Part shown: positions 1 through 8,922 of the stretch, one piece after another
How the letters are laid out: every line of letters starts with the position of its first letter
Numbering within the stretch: position 1 is the first letter of the stretch
Source of the DNA: an uncultured Aquimarina sp.
Lineage (GTDB): Bacteria > Bacteroidota > Bacteroidia > Flavobacteriales > Flavobacteriaceae
Reading direction: 5' to 3'
Assembly: GCA_947498785.1 (NCBI GenBank)
Contig: CANMLS010000040.1
Location: 1 to 47,081 of the forward strand
DNA: 47,081 bases
Notes under the pieces: generated by a model
Databases searched by the model: none
What the model saw: only the letters and a program-made list of their open reading frames with translations
Told to the model about the DNA's origin: nothing
Program-made: the position numbers and the translations under genes

Positions 1-303
1 AACTATAAGCCGTTTTGCGGGTGCAAATATAGAAACCTTTTTAATTCTGACAAGAACTTTTATTAACTATTTTGAAACTTTTTTTTAACATCCTGATAAA
101 CCACTCCTTACTAATTGTAAAAGCTTCAAAATGTTTTTATACCCTACTATAAAATTCAAAAATCACTTCAATACTAAAAAACCTAATCAGAGTATATTTC
201 TAGAGAGACTGTCTTTTATTATAGAAAATTTATGTTAATCTGTTATTTATGTTATTGTTTTACTAAATACTAATTACATCCCTATAGAGAGATCATCACT
301 TAT

Positions 304-311
304 TATATTTG
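304..311 (+). promoter_or_regulatory. Possible Bacteroidota -7 promoter element
   Basis: TATATTTG fits the Bacteroidota -7 consensus TAnnTTTG. It lies 95 bases before the start codon of the lipoprotein gene at 406. I see no clear -33 TTTG box, so this is a suggestion only. The rest of 1-405 is AT-rich and shows no gene I can support. Confidence 0.3.
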
Positions 312-405
312 CCCCCCATATTAAATCCCCTAAAACTAAACTTTCGTATTCACGTTTTCATTTTTGATCATTTCATTAAATAAAAACTTAAATCTAATAT
401 TTATC

Positions 406-1668
406 ATGAAAAACAATATCTTGATTATTTTTACAATCACAACGATAAGCCTATTTAGTGTAGGCTGCAATAGTAGTGATGATTCTGTTACAGAACCTAA
501 TGATTCTATCAATTTTGAGAGCGCATTATTAAAAACTTTTCCTTTATCCGAGATAGATTCTAATCTTGCGGATAACATTTCTATCAAACAACCTACAATG
601 ATTAACGGGCTTCCTCAAAACAAAGGAGAGATCACGATACAGCTTGCTTATACAGAAATCTCTAAATTTAGCCTCAAAGAAGTTGATTTTAATTCTTCAG
701 ATTTCAGTATCTCCCCTTCTATTGGCGAACAAAGTATTATTCCAGGAAAAACCATTACTTATACGATAACTTCTTCTAAAGATTCTTCTACTTCTTTGCA
801 ATATGATGTTTTGGTTACTGTTAAAAAACTTGAACCTGGGCGTGAAAAGTTAGCTCTCAATTCATTTAGCTTTTTACAAACTAATAACACTGATTTTAGT
901 GAAGATATTACTAGTGTCGAAATTCGAAAACATAGTAATTCTGTTGGGAACTACAGTACTATTGTAATGATTGTACCTCAAGAAACCAAATTTTCTAGTT
1001 TAGTCCCCACAATAGATTTTGAAGGAAGCTCTATAACATACAACACAAATGTAGATGGAAATGATTCTGATTTTAAAGAATTTACTGAAGGCGGTTCTTT
1101 AGATTTTAAATTCCCTAACATAATTGTTCTAAGAGTTAATAATAGTGATCGATCTAAGTTTCTTGAATATCGTGTATTTGTTGATGTCAAAAATCCAATT
1201 GTTTTTGATGACAATCATCCTCCTCTTGATGATACCACTGTAAATGGGGGACCTCAACAATTTGACAATGTCGTTGGTTTTACCAATTATGGAAATTACC
1301 CTATTACAACTAATATTTTTGCTTCAGAAATTAAAGTCATCGCAACTCCTGAAGCAACTGCCAAAAATTATTACACTGCGATACTTTTAAAAGAAGATAA
1401 TTCTTCTGACAGTGATGATCACATACAAACTGGTGAAAAAGGAAAATTAAGAGCTGAGATCAATTTCCCTTTCAGTTTTACAGGAAGCACCGTTGGGTTT
1501 GACGTATATAGCATTGAAGCAGATTTTTCTGAACTTATACTTCATGCATACGGAACACCAGATATTCGAAAGGATATTAATTCTGGACCTCTAGAAGAAT
1601 TAGAATTTCACATATATGATCCTGTTAAAATAAAGATATCAGCATCTGTATTAGTAACCACTCCTTAA
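406..1668 (+). CDS. Predicted lipoprotein of unknown function
   Basis: I do not recognise a named family. The start at 406 is preferred to the in-frame ATG at 364, because only from 406 does the protein begin with a clean lipoprotein signal: Lys-Asn, a hydrophobic stretch, then a lipobox ending SVGC at about residue 21, followed by Asn, Ser and acidic residues. The mature part (about 400 residues) is rich in Ser, Thr, Asp and beta-type sequence. Two segments (about residues 70-140 and 150-265) look like related Ig-like or DUF5018-type beta modules, since both contain a 'TYTITSSKDSS..LQYDV'-like strand pattern ending in V-V-V or F-V-D-V-K. It probably sits on the outer membrane or in the periplasm. 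It is monocistronic and ends in a strong hairpin shared with the convergent neighbour. Confidence 0.8.
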   Translation: MKNNILIIFTITTISLFSVGCNSSDDSVTEPNDSINFESALLKTFPLSEIDSNLADNISIKQPTMINGLPQNKGEITIQLAYTEISKFSLKEVDFNSSDFSISPSIGEQSIIPGKTITYTITSSKDSSTSLQYDVLVTVKKLEPGREKLALNSFSFLQTNNTDFSEDITSVEIRKHSNSVGNYSTIVMIVPQETKFSSLVPTIDFEGSSITYNTNVDGNDSDFKEFTEGGSLDFKFPNIIVLRVNNSDRSKFLEYRVFVDVKNPIVFDDNHPPLDDTTVNGGPQQFDNVVGFTNYGNYPITTNIFASEIKVIATPEATAKNYYTAILLKEDNSSDSDDHIQTGEKGKLRAEINFPFSFTGSTVGFDVYSIEADFSELILHAYGTPDIRKDINSGPLEELEFHIYDPVKIKISASVLVTTP

Positions 1669-1673
1669 ATTCA

Positions 1674-1736
1674 ATAAACCTATAAATAAAAAAACCAACT
1701 ATTCTATTTAGTTGGTTTTTTTATTTATAGGTTTAT
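1674..1736. terminator. Bidirectional terminator with 28-bp perfect stem
   Basis: Bases 1674-1701 pair perfectly with 1709-1736 around a 7-base loop. The stem core is AACCAACTA / TAGTTGGTT, with A-tracts before and T-tracts after it on both strands. It lies between the convergent stops of the lipoprotein gene (1668) and the oxidoreductase gene (1742), so it can terminate both. The stem is far longer than a usual intrinsic terminator. Confidence 0.85.
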
Positions 1737-1741
1737 CACCT

Positions 1742-4039
1742 TTATTCCTTTTCTAAACTCACAATAATAGATTTACTTATTGGCGTATGACTTTTATCTG
1801 CAAAATGATTATAAGGAACCAAAACATTGGTTTCTGGAAAATATGAAGCTAAGTTTCCTTGAGGAATATTATAAGGTAATACCAAAAAATTAACTGCTTT
1901 TCTTTCTTTGTTATTATAATTACTTATCAAATTGACAACATCAAGCTTCTTCAACTCATACTTTCTCATATCCTTCTCATTCATTAGTATAATTCTTCTT
2001 TCATTATACACCCCTCTATATCGATCATCCAAACCATAAATCGTAGTGTTAAACTGATCATGAGAACGAATAGTCATCAATAAAAATTCATTTTCACCGA
2101 CCTTGTGCTCGGGCATATTACAAACACTAAATTGTGCTTTACCATTTGGCAACTTACTAAAATCTAAATCCCTTACATTATTAGGCAGGTAAAACCCTGA
2201 TCCTTTGGATCGGTTATTTATATCATCAAACCCACTAAGAACTTCTTCAATTTTTTCTCTGATCAGTTCATAATGTTCACTTAATTTTTTCCAATCTACC
2301 ACATGTCCTTTATGAAAATAGGCATCTGCAATTCCTCCAATGATTTCGGGTTCACTTTTTAGATTTCCAGAAGCTGGTTGCAACAATCCTTTTGATTGAT
2401 GTACTTTTCCCATACTGTTTTCTACAGTAAAATATCTTGGTTTCCCATCCTTACTGTCTAATTCTGATCGTCCAAGTGTTGGTAGTATTAATCCTGTTTT
2501 ACCAGTAACCAAATGTGTCCTGTTTAATTTTGTACTTACAGATACCGTAAGATCACAATTCTGAAGCGCTTCTGCAGTATATTCTGTATCCGCAGCAGCA
2601 GACAAGAAATTACCCCCTAATGCAATAAATATCTTAGCTTTTCCTTTGTACATCGCTTCTATTGCGTGTACAGTATCCAATCCCTCTTTATCGGGAGGTG
2701 TAAAACCAAAGGAGTTTTCTATTGCTGTATTTAATGCTGGTGAAACATGATGCATAATCCCAACTGTTCTATCTCCCTGCACATTACTATGCCCTCTCAC
2801 TGGGCATGTTCCAGCTCCTGGCTTTCCTAAGCTTCCTTTAAGTAGTAATAGATTTACACATTCTTTTATATTATCAACACCATTTTTGTGTTGTGTTAGT
2901 CCCATAGCCCAACATATAATAATTTTATTATTATTGGCTAGTAGCTCTACTACTTCATCTATTTTATGTTCTTCTACTCCACATAATGTTAAAAGTTCTT
3001 CTTGAGAATATAGCTCTACATCTTTTATCAAATCTTCATATCCCTGAGTATAGGCCTCTATAAATTTATGATCAAATACATCCCCTCTTTCTTCATCTAA
3101 CATTTTAAGTTTCTTAATGATTAGTTTCAAAAGAGAAACATCCTGATTTATTTTTACCTGGAGGTGAATATCTGTCAATCTAGTACCAGAGGACAAAACT
3201 CCTTTAACTTCCTGAGGGTTTTTAAATCGAATTAGACCAGCTTCTTCTAATGGGTTAATACTAATGACTTTTCCTTTGCTTTCTTTACATTTTTGTAAAG
3301 CCGATAACATTCTGGGGTGGTTTGTACCTGGATTCTGACCAATAACTAGAATTATTTCTGCTTCATCAAAATCCTCGAGCTTAACTGATCCTTTTCCTAT
3401 GCCTAACGTTTCACTCAGACCCACACCACTTGATTCATGACACATATTTGAACAATCCGGCATATTATTCGTCCCGAATGCTCTAATAAATAGTCCATAT
3501 AAAAAAGCTGCTTCGTTACTAGATCTCCCCGAAGTATAAAATACGCCTTCGTCTGGCGAATCTAGTTTGTGTAATTTTACTGCTATTAACCGATACGCTT
3601 CTTCCCAGGAGATAGGCTCATAATATATACTATCTGGTTTTAGAATCATAGGTTCTGTTAACCTTCCGCTTTTACCTATTTGGTAGTCTGACCAATGTGA
3701 TAACTCTTCTACTGAATATTTTTTGAAGAAATTCTTATCTACTCTTTTATTTGTTGCTTCTTCTGCAATTGCTTTTGCTCCATTCTCACAATATTCTCCC
3801 AGTTTTGAAGGAGCATCTGGATCTGGCCAAGCACAGCCTGGACAATCAAATCCATCTTTTTGATTCATATGCGCAAGAGTATGTAGTGATTTTACCACCC
3901 CCATTTCTTTGAATGCATGTTGCAATGCTACTTTGACTGCTGGTAATCCTGCCGCATACTCTGCAGGTTTTTTGAGCTTAATCCCTGTGAACTCGGTAGG
4001 CCCAAGTACAGATATATTTCTTCTTTTGATAGTACTCAT
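1742..4039 (-). CDS. FdhF/YdeP family molybdopterin oxidoreductase
   Basis: This is a 765-residue alpha-type subunit of the molybdopterin oxidoreductase superfamily, closest in pattern to E. coli YdeP and similar formate-dehydrogenase-like proteins. An N-terminal Cys cluster (Cys66, Cys69 in CPGCAWPD, Cys84 in GEYCENG) would bind an Fe-S cluster. The middle carries the typical 'YTSGRSSNEAAFLYGLFIR' and 'NMCHESSG' segments near residues 168-205, and 'GQNPGTNHPRML' of the cofactor-binding region. The C-terminal 110 residues form the dinucleotide-binding domain ('TIRSHDQFNTTIYGLDDRYRG'). There is no Tat signal, so it should be cytoplasmic. The physiological substrate is unknown; in E. coli YdeP has been linked to acid resistance. 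No partner subunits, FdhD or Mo-cofactor genes are next to it. Full length, monocistronic. Confidence 0.9.
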   Translation of the reverse strand: MSTIKRRNISVLGPTEFTGIKLKKPAEYAAGLPAVKVALQHAFKEMGVVKSLHTLAHMNQKDGFDCPGCAWPDPDAPSKLGEYCENGAKAIAEEATNKRVDKNFFKKYSVEELSHWSDYQIGKSGRLTEPMILKPDSIYYEPISWEEAYRLIAVKLHKLDSPDEGVFYTSGRSSNEAAFLYGLFIRAFGTNNMPDCSNMCHESSGVGLSETLGIGKGSVKLEDFDEAEIILVIGQNPGTNHPRMLSALQKCKESKGKVISINPLEEAGLIRFKNPQEVKGVLSSGTRLTDIHLQVKINQDVSLLKLIIKKLKMLDEERGDVFDHKFIEAYTQGYEDLIKDVELYSQEELLTLCGVEEHKIDEVVELLANNNKIIICWAMGLTQHKNGVDNIKECVNLLLLKGSLGKPGAGTCPVRGHSNVQGDRTVGIMHHVSPALNTAIENSFGFTPPDKEGLDTVHAIEAMYKGKAKIFIALGGNFLSAAADTEYTAEALQNCDLTVSVSTKLNRTHLVTGKTGLILPTLGRSELDSKDGKPRYFTVENSMGKVHQSKGLLQPASGNLKSEPEIIGGIADAYFHKGHVVDWKKLSEHYELIREKIEEVLSGFDDINNRSKGSGFYLPNNVRDLDFSKLPNGKAQFSVCNMPEHKVGENEFLLMTIRSHDQFNTTIYGLDDRYRGVYNERRIILMNEKDMRKYELKKLDVVNLISNYNNKERKAVNFLVLPYNIPQGNLASYFPETNVLVPYNHFADKSHTPISKSIIVSLEKE

Positions 4040-4084
4040 TAATATATTTTGAAGTCAACAATATCATAAAATGTTGATTTTTAT

Positions 4085-4092
4085 CAAAGATA
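4085..4092 (-). promoter_or_regulatory. Possible -7 element of the oxidoreductase gene
   Basis: On the minus strand this reads TATCTTTG, matching TAnnTTTG, 46-53 bases before the ATG at 4039. No convincing -33 box is visible. Confidence 0.35.
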
Positions 4093-4455
4093 CATGAAAA
4101 TGTATACTATTACATATATTAAAACCTTGGTCTAATTATTTTTATTAGCCATCAACAGTTCCCAAACATCACCAAACCCAATTTAGAAGAAATTATTTTT
4201 ATACAATTAGAAAACCTTAATGTTATGTATGACTCATTAAGCATTATGAAATATCAAAATAAGTTACTTCATAATGCTAATAAGAAATTGAAAGACAAAA
4301 TCACTGATTTTAAACAGAAACTATATCCTACCCAAAAAAAAATCACATTCCTGATTATGATTAGCTCATCTCGACTAGGGTCAAATTGTTATGCTAATAT
4401 TCAATTAACTATAGCTTGTTACAAAATATTTTATTATCCATTTCCTTTTTTTATA

Positions 4456-4932
4456 TCAAAACTTAACAGGTACTTTTATCTCAGTCCAAGTTCCTCCTTT
4501 TGATTCTTTCTCAAGAAAGTTTATAATAATGGTATCATTCCAAACTAACTTTTTAATTAGTTTTTTTCGATTTTTAGACAAATATTTTAATGAAGATAAA
4601 GAGTCCAAAAACATGAGAAATATAAACTATATAATCTCCTGATTTACTTAGTTTAATGGTTCTATACCGAAGCTTATCTTATTTGTCATGGCTTTTCAGG
4701 TTAAACATATAATTTAAAAAAGAAAACTTGAGTTAAGTATAAAAATGCAAAAATGTTTTTTTTAATTCAACATTTAATAGACCAAAATCTACATTTTTGA
4801 AATTCCTTCAAAATGATAAATTAATTTATACACTACACCACTATCTCCTTTAAATTTAAAATCAATAGAAGCATTATAATCTTCAGTTGCTGATTGTGGT
4901 CCATAAAAATCAGCCTTGTTTAGTCAACACTA
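4456..4932 (-). pseudogene. Relics of unidentified gene(s) in a 970-bp gap
   Basis: The gap 4040-5007 has no intact gene. On the minus strand two short stretches have protein-like composition. One is an ORF from ATG 4614 to stop 4456 whose end reads 'GGTWTEIKVPVKF'. The other runs from about 4932 to a stop near 4797 and reads 'ADFYGPQSATEDYNAS' followed by 'FKFKGDSGVVYKLIYHFEG'. They are in different frames with non-coding sequence between them. I cannot name the family. They are best read as leftovers of one or two decayed genes. A 92-codon open frame on the plus strand (4225-4503) has no support as a gene. Confidence 0.3.
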
Positions 4933-4965
4933 CATTCGTTATTTTTTCATCAAACAATTTTAAAA

Positions 4966-5003
4966 GTGACTTATTAGTCATATATTTGTGACTGATAAGT
5001 CAC
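4966..5003. promoter_or_regulatory. Tandem TetR operators flanking the promoter -7 box
   Basis: Two palindromes of the form TGACTnATnAGTCA occur at 4967-4980 (TGACTTATTAGTCA) and 4989-5002 (TGACTGATAAGTCA). Their centres are 22 bp apart, about two helical turns. The two together also form a larger inverted repeat. Between them, 4981-4988 reads TATATTTG, a match to the TAnnTTTG -7 element. The TetR start codon is at 5008, so the downstream operator overlaps the expected transcription start. This predicts autorepression by the TetR protein and co-regulation of the exporter genes. Confidence 0.8.
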
Positions 5004-5007
5004 AACA

Positions 5008-5664
5008 ATGCCGAAACAGACATTTTTAAATTTAAAAGAATACAAAAAAAAACTCATTACAGATGCTTTTCTTCGGGAGTTTTCCGTCAAAACTTTTGAT
5101 GAAGCTTCGTTAACTGATGTTGTTAAAAGCCTTGGCATTGCCAAAGGAAGTATTTACCAATATTTCGACAATAAACTTGATTTATTTATGTATTTAATCC
5201 AAGAATGCACAACTGTCAAGATGAAATATGTGGGTTTGGTAAAACGACAGAATTATTCAGATTATTGGATGTTTTTTAAAGCTTTATATGAACATGGGTT
5301 TCAGTTTGATAATGAAAACCCACTACACAGTCATTTCCTGCACAACCTTGTTAACAATCTAAACTCTCCATCAGTAAAAGATCTTTACGATGAGATGATG
5401 AAGCAGACAATTTCTGCTTTTGAAGAAATGGCGAAAAATGAAATTAAATCAGGCCATTTTAGAGACGATATTTCCTATAAAACAATGGGGTTCATCCTTT
5501 ACAAAATGGGAATAGCTATACAGGAACAGTTAGAGTTTTCTGGAGTCATTAACCCAAAAGAAAGTATTCAAAAGAAAAGACCAGTTTATTACGATAAAAA
5601 AGAAACGCTGATACAATTGATTGAAGAACACATTCAATTGTTAAGATTAGCGTTTGATAAATAA
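5008..5664 (+). CDS. TetR/AcrR family transcriptional regulator
   Basis: This 218-residue protein has the TetR N-terminal helix-turn-helix: 'TFDEASLTDVVKSLGIAKG' followed by 'SIYQYFDNKLDLFMYLI' at about residues 30-65. The C-terminal ligand-binding region is not recognisable in detail. It is the first gene of an operon with three ABC exporter genes (6-base gap to the ATPase), and it has two palindromic operators over its own promoter. The expected role is a repressor released by a compound that the pump exports. No Shine-Dalgarno is visible before ATG 5008, which is common in this phylum. Confidence 0.9.
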   Translation: MPKQTFLNLKEYKKKLITDAFLREFSVKTFDEASLTDVVKSLGIAKGSIYQYFDNKLDLFMYLIQECTTVKMKYVGLVKRQNYSDYWMFFKALYEHGFQFDNENPLHSHFLHNLVNNLNSPSVKDLYDEMMKQTISAFEEMAKNEIKSGHFRDDISYKTMGFILYKMGIAIQEQLEFSGVINPKESIQKKRPVYYDKKETLIQLIEEHIQLLRLAFDK

Positions 5665-5670
5665 TAAAAA

Positions 5671-6522
5671 ATGATACAAGTAGAAAACTTGAACTTTACC
5701 TACCCAAAAAATGATACATCAACTCTTAAAGGATTGAACTTTGAAATTGCCAAAGAGGAAGTGTTTGGCTTTTTGGGGCCTTCGGGAGCAGGAAAAAGCA
5801 CAGCACAAAAAGTACTATACAAAATTTTAAGAAACTACCAAGGTTCTGTAAAAATTAAAGGTAAAAATCTTTCTGAATGGGGGAAAGAATATTTTGAAAA
5901 AATAGGTGTGGGATTTGAATTGCCTAATCACTATTTGAGACTTACTGGAAAAGAAAACTTGGATTTGTTTGCCTCCTTTTATCAAAGTGGTGAACGAAAA
6001 AATCTTAGTTCGTTATTTGAAATGGTTGACTTGACAGATGCAATGAATAAACCTGTCGAAACATATTCTAAAGGAATGAAGATGCGATTGAATTTTATTC
6101 GAGCCATTCAACACAATCCTGATATTTTATTTTTTGACGAACCAACTTCAGGACTTGACCCGGTAAATGCATACAAAATCAAACAGCATATTTTAGACCT
6201 AAAATCTCAAGGTAAAACTATTTTTGTAACCACACACAGTATGGAAACTGCTGATAATATTTGCGACCGCGTAGCTTTTATAGTAAATGGAAAAATACAA
6301 GCCACTGATACACCTCAAAACCTGAAAAGTGATTATGGTAAAGAAGCAGTTAAAGTAGAATTGGAAAAAGGTTTTATAAAGGAATTCCCCTTGTCTAAGT
6401 TAGGAGAAAATCCCGACTTCCTTTCTTTTTTAGGGCAAGGAGAAGTGAAACGAATTCATACATTAGAAGCTACCTTGGAGGAGGTTTTTATTAAAGTAAC
6501 TGGTCAATCTTTGAAAGCATGA
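5671..6522 (+). CDS. ABC transporter ATP-binding protein
   Basis: This 283-residue nucleotide-binding subunit is complete. It has Walker A GPSGAGKST (residues 36-44), the signature YSKGMKMRL (132-140), Walker B DILFFDEP (151-158) with the D-loop SGLD, and the H-loop His189 in TTHS. The signature begins YSKGM instead of LSGGQ, as in many DrrA/CcmA-type exporters. A C-terminal extension of about 70 residues follows the ATPase core, as in ABC-2 drug-exporter ATPases. It overlaps the next gene by four bases (ATGA), so the two are translationally coupled. It should power export by the two permeases downstream. Confidence 0.93.
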   Translation: MIQVENLNFTYPKNDTSTLKGLNFEIAKEEVFGFLGPSGAGKSTAQKVLYKILRNYQGSVKIKGKNLSEWGKEYFEKIGVGFELPNHYLRLTGKENLDLFASFYQSGERKNLSSLFEMVDLTDAMNKPVETYSKGMKMRLNFIRAIQHNPDILFFDEPTSGLDPVNAYKIKQHILDLKSQGKTIFVTTHSMETADNICDRVAFIVNGKIQATDTPQNLKSDYGKEAVKVELEKGFIKEFPLSKLGENPDFLSFLGQGEVKRIHTLEATLEEVFIKVTGQSLKA

Positions 6523-7214
6523 GGTTATTTTTCATACAACTAAAGTGGCAGTTAGTCCTGTTGAAAAAAAACAATATAATCAGCATCAGTTTTGGGGTAA
6601 CCATGATCTATGGGCTTATACTGTTTTTTTTGAGAGATGTAGGAAGCTTCAACGAACTTCTGGTTGGACTGGTGATGAATGACCCTTCCGTGATTGGTTA
6701 CTTTTTTATCGGTCTCGCTATTTATACAGAAATCAAGTATCAGATTTTATCGCCAATACTGGTAGCACCTGTTAGCATTAATTATCTTATTATTTCGAAA
6801 GTGCTGGCACTCTCCATAATTGGTGTAATTTGCTCGTTGGCTCTAGCTGTTTTGGTATTGGGTTTTGACTTCAACATTCTACCATTTGTCGTAGGCTCTT
6901 TTGGTATTTGCATGTTATCAGCATTACTCGGCATGATCGTGCTTACGTATGCATCTGAATTTTTAAAGTTTACCATGCTTTCCATTCCTTTCTTTTTAGT
7001 GTTTATAAACATTCCCCTTTTGCAGTATCTTGGTGTTATAGAAATGAAAATGATCAAGTACATTTTTCCTGTACAAGGAAGTCTTGATCTGATAGATTAT
7101 GCGATAAGCGGAACAGATATAAATGATAAATTTTCTTATATATCGATAGGGATTTATGTACCGATATTTTATGTCTTGGCTTATTGGAGATTCAATAAAA
7201 AACTGGTTCAATAA
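6519..7214 (+). CDS. ABC-2 type exporter permease, subunit 1
   Basis: This 231-residue polytopic membrane protein has about six hydrophobic segments and a short cytoplasmic N-terminus. A 'SYL-like PILVAPVSINYLIISKVLAL' coupling segment around residues 78-97 is typical of ABC-2 half-permeases. Its start overlaps the ATPase stop. Two consecutive small permeases with one ATPase resemble the fluoroquinolone-type ABC-2 exporters, where the permeases form a heterodimer. The substrate is not predictable. Confidence 0.85.
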   Translation: MRLFFIQLKWQLVLLKKNNIISISFGVTMIYGLILFFLRDVGSFNELLVGLVMNDPSVIGYFFIGLAIYTEIKYQILSPILVAPVSINYLIISKVLALSIIGVICSLALAVLVLGFDFNILPFVVGSFGICMLSALLGMIVLTYASEFLKFTMLSIPFFLVFINIPLLQYLGVIEMKMIKYIFPVQGSLDLIDYAISGTDINDKFSYISIGIYVPIFYVLAYWRFNKKLVQ

Positions 7215-7225
7215 AATATAACATC

Positions 7226-7936
7226 ATGAATAAAACTTTAAAACTTTCCGTTGCAGACATCAAGATTATTTTTCGAGATCCATCACTGAAATCATTCGTT
7301 TTCTTACCTATTTTACTTTTTGCTTTAATAATATGGGGTGTACCTCCCTTGGTAGAAAAGTACGATTTACTGACTCCTTATTTGTCACTCTTTTTAGTGG
7401 TGGCTGTGATCGAAAACACGCAAATGTTTTGCTTTATCAGCACTATGGCATTGATTGATGAAAAAGAAACGGATATAGCAAAAGTGTATGGGGTGGTGCC
7501 TTTGACCAAAACAGAGTACATCTTTTCCCGTTTCTTAATCCCCTACCTTTTTACCGTGTTGCTAAATGTAATAATGTTTACAGTTCAACCACTATTTGAG
7601 ATATCTTTTGGGACAGGAATTTTAATTTCTTGCTTGGCAGCTTTGGTTGTCCCCGTGTACGTATTATCGATAAACTCAATTGCTCAAAACAGAATGCAGG
7701 GTATGGTTTACGTTAAAGCTTTCAATATGCTCGTGCTAATTCCCATTACTGCTTTTTTTGTTCCTGAAAATATTAAACATCTTTTTAGTGTTTTTCCTAC
7801 GCACTGGATTTTTCAAAGTATTGAAAATGTTACGATGGGAAAAGACATGACACTGGTGTTTGGAGTAGGTCTTGTGGTTTTCATAATCTTGATTTGGCTT
7901 ACATCCAGACTATTTATCAAAAGGCATTTTGTTTAA
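7226..7936 (+). CDS. ABC-2 type exporter permease, subunit 2
   Basis: This 236-residue membrane protein starts 11 bases after permease 1. It has about six membrane segments and the same size and arrangement as the upstream permease. The coupling segment 'KVYGVVPLTKTEYIFSRFLI' (about residues 91-110) parallels 'ILVAPVSINYLIISKVLAL' of its neighbour. It is the last gene of the TetR-ABC operon and faces the DJ-1 gene convergently, with a 53-base gap holding no clear hairpin. Confidence 0.85.
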   Translation: MNKTLKLSVADIKIIFRDPSLKSFVFLPILLFALIIWGVPPLVEKYDLLTPYLSLFLVVAVIENTQMFCFISTMALIDEKETDIAKVYGVVPLTKTEYIFSRFLIPYLFTVLLNVIMFTVQPLFEISFGTGILISCLAALVVPVYVLSINSIAQNRMQGMVYVKAFNMLVLIPITAFFVPENIKHLFSVFPTHWIFQSIENVTMGKDMTLVFGVGLVVFIILIWLTSRLFIKRHFV

Positions 7937-7989
7937 TTAAACTCAGAGAAAGTCGTATTCGATTTAATCTATATTAAAAATTTTAATAG

Positions 7990-8826
7990 TCAATATTTGT
8001 TTTTTTCGGGATTCCAATATATATACTCCAAACCATTGGCAGCAGCTTGAGCACGTTGAACCCCAAGAATTTTTGATATTAAGTAAAAGGATGCATCTAT
8101 CCCCGCCGAAACACCTCCTGAGGTTATCACTTTCCCATTATCTACGTAACGCCTATCACGATGCACTTTTTTAATTTTAGGGAAATTATTTTCTAAGTCA
8201 TTCAACCCTGAAATATTAGCTGTGGCTTCTAAACCATCTAAAAGACCCAGTTCTGCAATTAAAAAGGCTCCATTGCAAACTGATAGTACATAATCTGCAT
8301 TTTCTGCACTTTTCAAAATCCAATCTCTTGCTTTTTGATTAACGGTATCGTTCATTCCGGCAGGTATGATTATAATATCTGGTTTCGGTGCATTTTTTAT
8401 AGTGTATTGAGGGTTTATACTTAGATTGGGTTGAGTAATGATAGGATTTGAGGTGGCTCCTACCGTATAAACGTTAAAACTACTTCCGCCAGAAACAAAA
8501 GCATCATATGGACCCGCATAATCAAGTACTTGATTATAATGAAATAAATAAATAGCAACATTCATAGGGGGATTCAGAACCCTCAAAGGGTTAAACAGTT
8601 CTTTATTTGAAATATTTGTTATTTCTTTCTCAACTAGTGCCATACCACAACTAGGGCACTCACCACCGATCTCGGCTATTTTTCCATCATCAGCACATGC
8701 ACATGGAGGGCATTCATAATATATTTTGTCTTTTTCTTGTGCTAAACTATAATTTGTTAGACTTAATGAAAGTAATAATAAGAGTGTTGATGTACATTGA
8801 AAGGAGAATTTAAAAGTTAATTCCAT
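7990..8826 (-). CDS. Secreted DJ-1/PfpI family protein with Cys-rich leader domain
   Basis: This 278-residue protein has a signal peptide (hydrophobic run, cleavage expected after SLAQ, about residue 30). A short Cys-rich module follows, CPPCACADDGK (Cys39, Cys42, Cys44) and CPSCGMAL (Cys57, Cys60), which resembles the heavy-metal-binding module found beside copper and cation efflux proteins. From about residue 85 a DJ-1/PfpI domain follows, with the nucleophile elbow SVCNGAF (Cys184), as in isonitrile-hydratase-like and GlxA sensor domains. Export of a DJ-1 domain with a metal-type leader is unusual. It lies 96 bases downstream of a GlxA-type regulator carrying the same fold, so the two probably form one unit. 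The reaction is unknown; glyoxalase, amidase-like or sensing roles are possible. Confidence 0.85.
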   Translation of the reverse strand: MELTFKFSFQCTSTLLLLLSLSLTNYSLAQEKDKIYYECPPCACADDGKIAEIGGECPSCGMALVEKEITNISNKELFNPLRVLNPPMNVAIYLFHYNQVLDYAGPYDAFVSGGSSFNVYTVGATSNPIITQPNLSINPQYTIKNAPKPDIIIIPAGMNDTVNQKARDWILKSAENADYVLSVCNGAFLIAELGLLDGLEATANISGLNDLENNFPKIKKVHRDRRYVDNGKVITSGGVSAGIDASFYLISKILGVQRAQAAANGLEYIYWNPEKNKY

Positions 8827-8922
8827 TATTTAATTTGTTAAAATTATTCAGTAAAATTAACTCAAGTGGAGTTGACCTAAAAGCCAACTTAGCACAGTAT
8901 TAGGACAAATCAAAATGAATGA

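Noticed and set aside
4225..4503. 92-codon plus-strand ORF in the gap before the TetR gene
   Set aside because: No start context, no family resemblance, and short minus-strand relics overlap it.
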